DNA of 64,000 bases from Pachypanchax playfairii (Eukaryota > Chordata > Actinopteri > Cyprinodontiformes > Aplocheilidae). Position numbers and translations under genes: made by a program. This document shows, in pieces, positions 10,999 through 20,695 of this stretch (the stretch's first letter is position 1; each line of letters begins with the position of its first letter). The DNA lies in contig SSNP01000006.1 of the NCBI GenBank assembly GCA_006937955.1, positions 6,370,571 to 6,434,570 on the forward strand, written 5' to 3'. The notes beneath the pieces were generated by a model. It was not told the DNA's origin, did not search any database, and saw nothing but the letters and a program-made list of their open reading frames with translations.

Positions 10999-11620
10999 GG
11001 GGTGTTTCTCAATGTCAAGTCGCCTCACCTACCGAGGCACTGCCTCGGTAGGTGAGGCGACTTGCTTACGAGGACACTGGAAAAGATTAACTCACGTGAC
11101 CGCGGTTTGCTGCTCACACGCACTGTTTACGTCCCGCCCATCGTAGTAGCATAGTAGCGTAGCAGCATTCCTTCAGCCATGGAACTAGAAAAATTAATAA
11201 AAATTTGCAAGTGAGTTAGTCCCTTCTAGCCACCGAAGCTGCAACTACAAAGCAACTAACCAACCGTATAAGAAGTTTGGATCTAAAAATACATTTTACA
11301 TAAAAGCCCGATAGCAACAATTAGCTAACTTACATTTAAACTTGAAATTTGCCTTTGAAGTAGCTGCTGCCGGCTCCTCAACTGCCATTTTTTGAAAATA
11401 CCGCGATGTATTCTGGGATATTTGTGACCGAGTGACGGCATCAAGGCATGTCCCATGTATCCTTAGTATGTTAGCTAAACAGCGGGCAAACCAAGTACAG
11501 ATGCCTCCGTAGCACATTAACATTGGAACGCGCCTTGGTGGGTCCCGATGACGTATCTCCTAGGAAACTGGGGCGGGACCAAGGCATCAAGGGAAGGTTC
11601 CTTGATATTGAGAAACACCC
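10999..11620. repeat. MITE with GGGTGTTTCTCAAT termini
   Basis: The left end GGGTGTTTCTCAATGTCAAG and the right end (reverse complement) GGGTGTTTCTCAATATCAAG form inverted termini around about 620 bp. No clear target duplication is seen. It contains the perfect hairpin at 11016-11064. Confidence 0.75.
11016..11064. repeat. perfect 24-bp inverted repeat with 1-nt spacer
   Basis: Arms 11016-11039 and 11041-11064 are exact reverse complements around a single C at 11040. The core is CGCCTCACCTACCGAGGCA and its complement. It could form a hairpin or cruciform. It lies just inside the MITE's left end. Confidence 0.97.
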
Positions 11621-11917
11621 ATCATGTAACGTCTTCACTTAAAGGCTGAATATGGAACATGATCACCATAGTAACATCAAGTGTGGATGTTGTAGTTGCA
11701 ACAACAGAATAAGGTTTCCAGCCGTCGAGATGCAGGTTCAACATTTCCGTGTGCGGTTTTATTTGGGTCCACCTAAACTCACTCTGGTTCTTGATCTTCT
11801 CTGGTCGCTCCTCTTCTGTGAAGGATGATGAAATCTCTGGGGCTCTGAAGCAGCTGCTTCACTTGCCGACTCTGTCATTTTCCCCAGTACCACAGACTAT
11901 TTACTATATCAACCTGC

Positions 11918-12216
11918 CCTGATCTTAATGGCGCCTTAGGCAAAAAAGGATTTTGGCGCCCCTACTGCCCAGAACAGAAATAACGTAACTCAATAACTGG
12001 ATTACGTTGCAAAAAATATTTATTTATACTAAAATGAACAGTAGAGATTATTTATTTATTTAATTTTTACTTATTTTGCTCTTTACATGAGATGACTGGT
12101 GTGTCCAACAATTTTTTCAAAAAAATTTAAAAAGTAAATAAGAATTTGGCACCCCTCCAGCAGAGGGCGCCCTAGGCAATGGCCTAATCTGCCTATGCCC
12201 AGAACCGGCCCTGCAA
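11918..12216. repeat. dispersed repeat ('ggcgcc..ccagaaccggccctg')
   Basis: Begins near 'cctgatcttaatggcgcctta' and ends 'cctatgcccagaaccggccc', with internal 'gagggcgccctaggcaat'. It resembles a common short fish interspersed repeat. No TIR or target duplication was confirmed. Confidence 0.55.
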
Positions 12217-14249
12217 CCAGGGGGATATGTTGAGCTCTGCCCTGCTGATGAACTGAGACAAGACGATGCTCTATGACCTGGATATGTTAGCTGAAAGGGT
12301 CACAGTGTCGTAGTTGTAAAGGAAAGCAGTGACACGCCCTGATATGTAAAACATGTGCAACACAGTGTGTGTGCTCCGAAGCACGTACCCCTACCTTTAT
12401 GCTCATGTGCAGGTGGAATTTGAAGCGATCGCTGCTGCTGCTAAAGTGCTGCTTCCTGATGTCACAGAAGGAGAGTGCATGTAAATTTGACCTTGTTTGA
12501 CCTTGTTATTGCTGTTGCTGAGCGCTTGATCTTTGCAGTTTTACACACAATCAAAGTGTGAGTTCGGGCTGCAGCTGCTGTAAACTCTGGATTCACGGGC
12601 CTTTCTTACACAGAAGAAGCTTTGGTGCTTTTTTTAAGGGGTGTTTCTGGATGAATTCTTCAGTTTCTGGTCTGAAAACACGTCAAGCAGAACTAAATGT
12701 TAATCAGATTGAAGAATAAACTGAAGATTGGTGCTTAAATTGAGGTAAAACAGAACTAAAAAGAAGAAGAATCACCAGCCCACTTCTCCTCCTCCCTTCT
12801 CCTTTCCTCACTATCCTCTCTTTTTCTCACTATCACAGCCCTTTTATCTCTCTCTCCTCCCCTCTGGTCATTTCTGCTGAGCTGTGAGGGCTGCGAACAA
12901 GGTGTCCCAGGGATGTGGAAATAAATGTGAGGATCATCGGATGGTCTGATGTCAGGATGTCGAAAGTTGTAGGGAAACGCCCTCAGTAAGGACTGAAATA
13001 ATCTGTCCTGAAGCGACGGCGGCAGCTTCGAGGTCCAGTCACATCCACTTTTGACATAAAAAAAAAAAAAAAACAGAAATGTGATTTGCATGATGATTTG
13101 GCCACAAAAGTGTTTGTTTTTTAAGTGTCCCATGTGCTGAATCTGCACACGGAGACACTCACTATCTCTAGTTTGACACTAATAGGTCACATGTGGCACA
13201 AAATTATCATCTTGATGGGGATAGGAGTGTGATTCACCCTCTCAGTGTTGCTAATTATTTATCTTGCTGTCGTTTGATCTGATATTCGTGAGTGTCAGAT
13301 CTCCTCCTCGCCCTCCGCTCCTTCTCCTCTTTTGACCCTGCACTCGCAGCTTTCATCCTCTCCCTGAACAGGCCCTGGCACAGCACAGCGCCTGTGTGCA
13401 GCGATGCTGAGGGAGGTCGCCGTTCGGTCACTGCGTAAAGCCTAGTCGCATTGTGACTCGGAGCTGCAGAATGTGCCATGGTGCATTAGCACGCTGCCGC
13501 CTGGCCAAGCATGAGGCGGCGAGCGAGGAGGAGGAGGAGGAGGAGGAGGAAAAACGAAGGAGGCGGGAGAAGGAGGAGCAAAAGGAAGGAGGATGAACGG
13601 AGGTGAAGGGAGATGATAAGGAGTAAGAAAGGACGTAGAAAAAGGAGAGTGAAGACATCAGTGCACTTACACAAGCAGAGCTCGGAGGCTCCGGGGGCAC
13701 AGGTCCTTGTAAGGTGCCTCATCAAATATGGAGGAACATGGAGGATGTGGGTGTTCACACTAGAGTGTGCAGTACCACTCATCTTCTCTTTTCCTCTCTC
13801 AGTTCCTTCTTTCTCCATCACTTTGAGCAACAAAAAGTCTCCCTTAAACATGATGTTTTGAACTTATTTCCTCCAAAATAAAACTTGTGATAGCAGAAAT
13901 AACAAAATTTGAATAAGTAAAGCAGAAACAGGTGTATCTATTATGATAAATGAGGTATCGTAGGGTTAAATTCTTGTGGTAGTTCATCAGATTTAAGTAT
14001 ACTCAAATACTATGAAATATACAGTTATCTCCTATAAAGAGAGGCATGATGTCTCCATGTACTTCCATGGTTTCAAAGTGACCACACTTTGTATCCTGGT
14101 AAAATCCAGAATCTGTACAGAGACGTTGAGCAAAAAGTTCTACAGACTCACTTATAAACCCTCATGGTGTTTTTAAGGCATTTTATAACGAATTATAGCT
14201 AAAAGGGTAAGAAAAGTTGAGTTTTTGAACATACTGCAGAAAAGTATAA
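12217..14249. other. intergenic; simple-sequence tracts, no supported gene
   Basis: Contains a (GAG)n/(GGA)n purine tract near 13523-13555 and an A run near 13058. Long minus-strand frames at 12756-13148 and 13486-13851 are low-complexity and have no recognisable domain. Confidence 0.5.
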
Positions 14250-14794
14250 CCCCTTCTTTCCACCTGACGCATAACAGACGCGTAACGTTAGTGACATGTA
14301 ATACGCGACTGATAGCTGCCATTAAAGTCAACGGGACTTTCCAGCGAAAGGGCATTTCCACCGAGTGCGAAGTAACGCGAATCAGACGCGTCTCAGAAGC
14401 GTAGTGTCGCAGCCTTTACGCAACACTTCTATTTTTTATGCGTTACGCTTCTAAAATGCGTCAAGTTCAGTTTAGTTTGAACCAGACAGGAAATCAGGCG
14501 TTCGTGAAACGTAAAATACAAGGAAGTTTCAAAATAAAAGGACGTTTATAGATTGGTGTTTGCGAGACTTTGAAGCTAAACAGTACCTGTGTTTGAAGTC
14601 CATAGGTGGGGTGAAAATATTGTCGTCTTTCTTCCTGCTTTTTGTTGTGTGTACTGATGAAATCTCATCTTTTGGGATCAGCTGGATTTATGCAAGTGAT
14701 ACATGTCTGACACGCTCCGGGTGAGAAGGGACGCACGGCTGATTTCACCAGCAAAACACTACGTAATGCCGACGCGTTCAGTAGAAATGAGGGG
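14250..14794. repeat. PIF/Harbinger-like MITE family R12, copy a
   Basis: The ends are CCCCTTCTTTCCACCTGACG and, on the reverse complement, CCCCTCATTTCTACTGAACG. The 3-bp flanks are TAA (14247-14249) and TCA (14795-14797), a decayed TAA pair. Related to 39587-40170. Confidence 0.75.
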
Positions 14795-15149
14795 TCAAAA
14801 CTACACGAAAAAAGTTTTTAACAGGGTGCAGAGTTAAAACTTCTACTCCAGTCTGCCACTAGTGGATGTTCATTTCATCTTGGTTTCAACTTCCTCATTA
14901 AATTCTTGTGTCCAGTAATAAAACCTAGAGATTTCTGCTTTGTCTTAATAGTGGATTTTTAAGAACCCAACGTGCGAACTCAGAGACAAGTAATAAAGTA
15001 AAATAAAGTCTCAGAACAGTATGATTTTAATGGTAGGTTTATTTTAACAGTGACAGTTGGCACATCAAAAGGAAAAATAAAAAAACAACTTTAAATAAAA
15101 GATAGAAACTGATTTACATTTCATTGTGTCAAGTAAGTATTTGAACCCT

Positions 15150-15852
15150 ATAACGAACAAAGGCAGAATACTTGGGACCACAGTCACCAAGACAACCACT
15201 GGAAACTCATTACACCGCAATGGATTCAAATCCTGCAGAGCTCACAAGGTCCCTCTGCTAAAGAAGGCACATGTGCAGGCCAATGAACACCTGAATGATT
15301 CAGGGACTGGGAGAAAGTGCTGTGGTCAGATGAGACTAAAATCGAGCTCTTTGGCGTTAACTCCACTTGCCGTGTTTAGAAGAAGAAAAATGCTGCCTAT
15401 AACCTCCAGAACACCGTCCCCAACGTCAAACATGGAGGTGGAAACATTATGCTTTGGGGTGTTTTTCTGCTAAGGGCACCGGACAACTTCACCACACCAA
15501 CGGGACAATGGACGGAGCCGTGTATCATGAAATCCCGAATGATAACCTTCTTCCTTCTGCCAGGAAACTGGGTCGTGGATGGGTGTTCCAGCATGACAAT
15601 AACCCAAAACATACAGCAAAGGCAACAAAGGAGCGGCTCAAGAAGAAGCACATTAAGGTCATGGAGTAACCTACGGACCTTAATCCAATAGAAAAGCTAT
15701 AGAAGGAGCTGCAGCTCAAAGTTGCACAGAGAAAGCCTGGAAACCTTAGTGATTTAGAGATGATCCGCAAAGAGGAGTCGACCAAAATTCCCCCTAAAAT
15801 GTGTGCAAACTTGGTCATCAAATACATGAAACGTCTGCAAGCGAGAGTTTAA
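15150..15852 (+). pseudogene. decayed Tc1-like transposase
   Basis: Fragments in shifting frames match the family order: 'GFKSCRAHKVPLLKKAHVQA', a SDETK-like stretch near 15330, 'NMEVETLCFGVFFC', 'GWVFQHDNNPKHTAKATKE' and a tail 'NLVIKYMKRLQARV' ending in a stop. The first catalytic region is disrupted and the PSxSPDLNPIE region reads 'TDLNPIEKL' after an in-frame stop. Several frameshifts and stops make it inactive. Confidence 0.88.
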
Positions 15853-15925
15853 CCTCGTCTTTTTTGTTAGAGGGTTCAAATACTTATTTCACGCAATGAA
15901 ATACAAATCTGTTTCTATCTTTTAT

Positions 15926-16422
15926 TTAAAGCAGAACTAAGTAAGTTTTTTCACCTCAATAAATGTTTTCTAGAGTCCCTGTGGGGGTAAACAAGGACTT
16001 GGCGGGGTGATTCGTGGGTCCCTCTCCTCCCTCCGGGGTCTGTGTCCTGAAAGCAGCACTTGCAACTTTCAGTGGATCGGACCCGACTAATCTCGCGAGA
16101 ACAAACCTGCTTTACGGCACTCACACTCACGTACATAAATACAAGCATGAAGCCCTTGCCGTTGTTAGCAACGCCACCCTTAGGAGCGCAAAGATGACAA
16201 TAATACTCACCTGTCGAGACATTTTCTTGGTTTTGTTTTTCTTTCTTCTTGCAAAAGCGTTCTCTGCGTGTTGTTGTTGGGGGGGCGGCGGCGGGGTGGA
16301 GGGGATGGGGGGTGAGGGGGGGGGTCTGCGGCGGCGGCGGCGGGGGAACGTTACGACAGTGAGCTTTCACAGGGGACCAGTAGGGGGAGAGCGAGAGCAA
16401 AACTTACTTAGTTCTGCTTTAA
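15926..16422. repeat. TTAA-flanked MITE family R5 (497 bp)
   Basis: Flanked by TTAA at both ends, with perfect inverted termini AGCAGAACTAAGTAAGTTTT. The interior is GC-rich, with G runs and (GGC)n. It is inserted in the right TIR of the old Tc1-like element, so the host sequence continues on both sides, as expected for a clean TTAA insertion. Confidence 0.9.
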
Positions 16423-16503
16423 TTTTTTTCAATTTTCCTTTTGATGTGCTATCTGTCACTGTTAAAATAAACCTACCAATAAAATCATACTGTTCTGAGA
16501 CTT

Positions 16504-17085
16504 TTCAAACTTGGAAAATCAGCAAATATTTAAAAATGTTGAAATGGACCCAAAACTTTTACAAATTAGCAAATTGATCAAAAATTGAAAAATAGGACAC
16601 TAAAACAACAAAAAATATATTTTCTACCTTTTACCTCTAGTTGTTTTGACTAGACTGTTATGCTTCTTGGTTGCTAATTGGTTCGGTGCTACTTGCCGAA
16701 CAAGAGCTTGTGCTACAAAGCCAATAAAAACTAATGGTGTGAGTGGATGATTTAATGGACCAATGAGAGAGCTCGCCGCAAGGCTGCAGGAATATGATCT
16801 CATTTTCACACTTGTGCTAAGCAGGTTTAAAACGCTCTGATTAGCCCGTGGCTAATTGGTGCAGCGCCGACTGAATGGCTTGTTGCTAATGCATGCACAG
16901 CCCCCACCCCCATCACCACCCCTCTTATACATGCACAGGTTACATTGTGTTTCTGTATTTTTATGTACAAGCACTAGAAGCAGAGAGCATATGAGAGCAC
17001 TATGCGTTTTAAAACTCCCAAATCAACTTAAAACTAAACTACAAACATTATAGTTTAGAGTTTTACCTTCCCATAAACAGATGTA
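16504..17085. other. intergenic, nothing recognised
   Basis: AT-rich. No coding or structured feature is supported. Confidence 0.5.
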
Positions 17086-17521
17086 CAGTACTGTGCAAAA
17101 GTTTTAGGCAGTGGAAAACATCAAAATGAAATCAACATTTGGTGTAAAACAGCATCAATTCTTCATGTTCAGCCAGTTTGGGAAGGAACTCCGTCAAATC
17201 TTCATGTTCTTCCCAACATAACCATTAATGATGGGTTCAAGTCAGCATGAAAGATAAATCTCCATGATTGTTTCACTCTACAGCTTTTCAATGAATTAAC
17301 TGCGTCCTGCTAAATCAGAACTATAGCTATATTTACACGTTTGTCTCATCAGAACAGCTGGAACCCAGAAAATCCCTGAAAGAAACTGATGTTCACAGCA
17401 CAGATTGATGTGAGTCCCATTTTTCCAATAGCTAAAAAAAAACAAAACAATTTATACTCGTAAAATCATTTTATTATGCAGCATTTTGTCATGCCTGCCT
17501 AAAACTTTTGCACAGTTCTGC
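17086..17521. mobile_element. non-autonomous Tc1/mariner-type MITE
   Basis: Starts after TA with CAGTACTGTGCAAAAGTTTT and ends in the inverted match 'aaaacttttgcacagttctg'. About 436 bp with no transposase remnant. Confidence 0.8.
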
Positions 17522-18423
17522 ATATGGCTACGTTGACTTTATATGGACAATCAAACACATTCAGTCCCATAAAAGAGGTCATGTTGGGATCTTTGTCCAG
17601 AGACTTGTGCTGAAAGTCAAACAAGAAAGAGCTCTAAGGCAAAAGGGCTCCTGCACGTCTCATGAGATGTTACCAGGGTCAAAAGAGCAGTTTCAGGTCA
17701 CAGTGGGGGCGAGTTGCTTCCCTCCTGTATTATTAAGTGATATACACATACATACACACGCACAGAAGTCTTAAGACACATCAGCGGCTGCACACAAACA
17801 CAGGCTTCTGTTATACTCACTCTCCCTGCACACTCTGCGTCATCAGCTGCAGGGCTGTGTAGCGACATAGGCGAAGGCCCTGAGAGGGGTGGGTGGGTGT
17901 GTGTGGAGGGGGGCATCAGCCTGCAGCAGGAAGCCAGAGGTTCATGGCCCGTCCTTGACCCTGTACTGGACTCAGAGACTGATAGAGAGTGAAAGGCGAG
18001 TTCACGTATTAAAGAACTGAATCAAATATGAGTCTTCAGCCAACCAACGGAAGTAACGGGGCATTGATTAAAAGTCTTGAGAGCAAAAAAGTGCCAAATT
18101 AAAGTGAAACACAGTGTCTTGAGTCATGAAATATTAACTTTACTAACTTGTTAGATGTGGCTGAAAGCTGTGCAAAAAGCTCGAGTTGATTTTAAGTTCC
18201 ATGACTAACTTCAGAAACAAACTGTGAGAATCACCAGATGAAGAAAAGAAATTGTCCTGCAGTTTTACGAGTTTCTAACTATCATCAGGTTAAATGCTGT
18301 TTTTAACTATACAATTGATCTACAAGTTTCTTTTAGAAATAGATAAATGTCGGGTTAACTTTTTTTTAACTTAAAAATAGTATTAAATTTAAATTTTGTG
18401 TATTAATTTAATAATATATTTAT
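17522..18423. other. intergenic, nothing recognised
   Basis: Mixed-composition sequence. The short ORFs lack any family resemblance. Confidence 0.5.
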
Positions 18424-19009
18424 TTAAAGAGGCCCTTCCATTAAAACGATTTTTCTGAGGTTTCTGTTGAATATTTTAGCTCCACAGGTGTTCTTACCTT
18501 CATACTAGTTGTGAAAACAGGTCAACAACTTCTTTCAGTTTTTATCTCTCAAACTACGCAGGTGGCGATAAATCCCGAGTCTGAACGGCCGGTACTTGTT
18601 TCATCACAACTCCTTTTGTTCATTAGTGTTCATCAGCTCCCGCAATTGAAACCACACCTAGCATGCTGCTGGCTAAAAAGCTGTAGCATAACGTAGCAAA
18701 CAGGAAGACACAACGTCTGATGTTGCCATGCGCATCGGGGCAGGAAACAGTATTCTTTGCTCTCATAGGCTAATTTGTTAGCCAATCAGAGTCCAACAAA
18801 TTCAAATAGTGAATATGAATGAGCTGCTGCTGAAGCCTGACGAAGCAGCATAACGGAAGGAGCCAGAACCACCCAAATTTTAATGCAGACAGATTGAAAG
18901 GTCTGTTAATCAGTGTTTCCTGATGTTTTTTAGATATAAAATGTTTCATATTACAGGTTAATACTGAAGAAATAACCACAAAGTCCTGAAATTTGTATGG
19001 CCTCTTTAA
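18424..19009 (+). repeat. TTAA-flanked MITE family R1, copy b (full, 586 bp)
   Basis: The ends are TTAAAGAGGCCC and GGCCTCTTTAA. This is the most complete R1 copy in the window and serves as reference for the copies at 5720-8137, 22165-22422, 46581-47116 and 47652-47883. Confidence 0.88.
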
Positions 19010-19090
19010 TAAAATTGTCACTTGCCACTTGTATTGCTCAGATCCTCCACCAGAGGGCAGAAGACGTGTGAGATTCAATTTAGCGGGTTT

Positions 19091-19562
19091 TTAAAGACCC
19101 ACCCTGATGAAAATCATGTTTTTCGTGTTGTTAACATGTTCTTGTGGCATTTTTATGATGCTAGACGATATATCTTAAGAAAATTCAGCTACAAATTGTA
19201 TTTCTGAGTATTTCTGCATTCAAAACGCTGTGAATCAGTAGAAGACGCAAAAATGTGGTTTAAAAAATGTGTATGTGATGTAGAAAAGGCAGTGGGCGGG
19301 CCACAAGCTCCTGCTCCACTAGCTGCAAGTAGAGCTAGCATAAACATAAATCTCTCAGCAACAGGGAGGGGGAAGATCCTTCGTGCCAACAGTTACACCC
19401 ACAGCACAGAGGTGAATTGCTAATGAACTACTGCTGCTATGCAAAAACTACTTCCTAGAAAACAGCACAGGTTTTGTGATTTTGAGTAAAAATGCCATAA
19501 TCATTAAAGACCACCGAGAATGTTTTAAAATAACTCAAAAGATGATCAGAGTGGGTCTTTAA
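19091..19562 (+). repeat. TTAA-flanked MITE family R2, copy a (full, 472 bp)
   Basis: The ends are TTAAAGACCCACCCTGATG and, inverted, TTAAAGACCCACTCTGATC. Other copies are at 24964-25415, 43917-44190 (truncated), 46503-47517 and 61017-62773. Confidence 0.88.
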
Positions 19563-20600
19563 TAAACGTATTAATCCTGTTAAACAGGTAAAGCTCTTAG
19601 AGAAAATTGTATCAGATAATATACATTTGGTGTTATAGTTAAGGGGAAAATGCAAGTCTTTAATGCAAAAATCAGCTTTACACCAAATACATGTGTATCA
19701 AAAAAGCAACTGAAACTTGATATCTCTCGTTCTACTGCAATAGTCTCTATTCTTGTGCATTTAGAGATCAATCAAACCCCAGAACTGCAACACCTGCAGA
19801 GAAGTTTCAACATGAAATCACCTTAGCACTTTTACTTTTATAAATCCTTCTCCAAGGTGCGGTCCAGTTCAAATGGTAGCGTGTCAGATGGTCAATAGCT
19901 GTGATCGGGGGGGCCCGCTGCCTTGTGAGAACATCGACCCCTTTGCTCAGTTGAGATTATAACCATCCCAGTTCACATCAGCCTCATGCGCCTGGCGGCT
20001 GAAGGTTTGAGGAGCAGCGGAACAAACACACCCTCTGAAGTCTCCAAGGCATTGACAGGATTGATCTGTTGTACAGAGACCAGGTGCAAGTGAGCAATTC
20101 TAATGAAGTGTCAATATGAGCCTGCCAGAATGTGGCTTGTGTGGAGAAAGCAGTGATCCAGGAAGTATTTACTTCTGTGTCTGCAGCTACTTTTTATAAA
20201 GAATAATGTAGAGGCAGATTTACACTAGCTATATGTTTCAACAGCAAAAACTCCACCTCCTTCTTTCCATTTTCTCATTCACTTCTGTTGTTTAACACAA
20301 TAATATTTTGACAAAAATAGTTACAAAAATAAAAATCTTGAGAACTTTTTTGAATCTCTCTCCCTCTTTAGTATACAAGAAATGCATGCTGATGTCTGAA
20401 CCAAAAAAGTTGGTTTCCTCCGTGTTCAGTAGGAAAATAAGATAAAAAATGATCAAGTATATAAAACTGAGCCAAGCTCCAGAGATTGTAATTCTTCTAC
20501 GCCAAAACTTGTACATTTTAGCGAGAGGCGCGTGCCTTGGAGGCTGGAAAACTACTACGTTAAAACAACCGTTTTCCCTGGGGAACATATTTCGACAGAA
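19563..20600. other. upstream region of ANKRD53, no gene seen
   Basis: Nothing coding is supported. Composition becomes GC-richer with CpG from about 20520 towards the ANKRD53 start, as in a promoter. Confidence 0.5.
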
Positions 20601-20681
20601 CATCGGCAAAAGTGTCTCGCTGGCCCGCTTCGCTTCCGCTAAACTAGCACGAGTTTATTTACTGCTGCGTCTGACTGCGTC

Positions 20682-20695
20682 GTTTCCATGACAAC
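20682..20695 (+). promoter_or_regulatory. X-box-like RFX motif at the ANKRD53 start
   Basis: GTTTCCATGACAAC fits the palindromic RFX X-box (canonical GTTGCCATGGCAAC) at 12 of 14 positions, with both half sites intact. It overlaps the first in-frame ATG (20688). RFX factors drive ciliary and testis-type genes; the link to this gene is inference. Confidence 0.55.

Larger units (their letters stand above)
15006..16503 (+). mobile_element. old Tc1-like element, different family, interrupted by a MITE
   Basis: The left TIR begins AAGTCTCAGAACAGTATGAT at 15006. The right TIR ends in its complement at 16503. The right TIR is cut at a TTAA by the 497-bp element at 15926-16422. The transposase between is broken. 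Confidence 0.85.

Noticed and set aside
12756..13148. 130-aa minus-strand frame
   Set aside because: Spans an A/T run and an E/R-rich simple tract; no domain, no convincing splice sites.
13486..13851. Overlapping minus-strand frames rich in Ser/Leu
   Set aside because: Produced by the purine-rich (GGA)n tract read on the other strand.
16014..16577. 187-aa plus-strand frame
   Set aside because: Runs through the R5 MITE, its G-rich core and the old Tc1 TIR; no protein resemblance.
20292..20609. 105-aa minus-strand hydrophobic frame upstream of ANKRD53
   Set aside because: AT-rich sequence gives Phe/Ile/Leu runs; no conserved motif and no splice support for a divergent gene.
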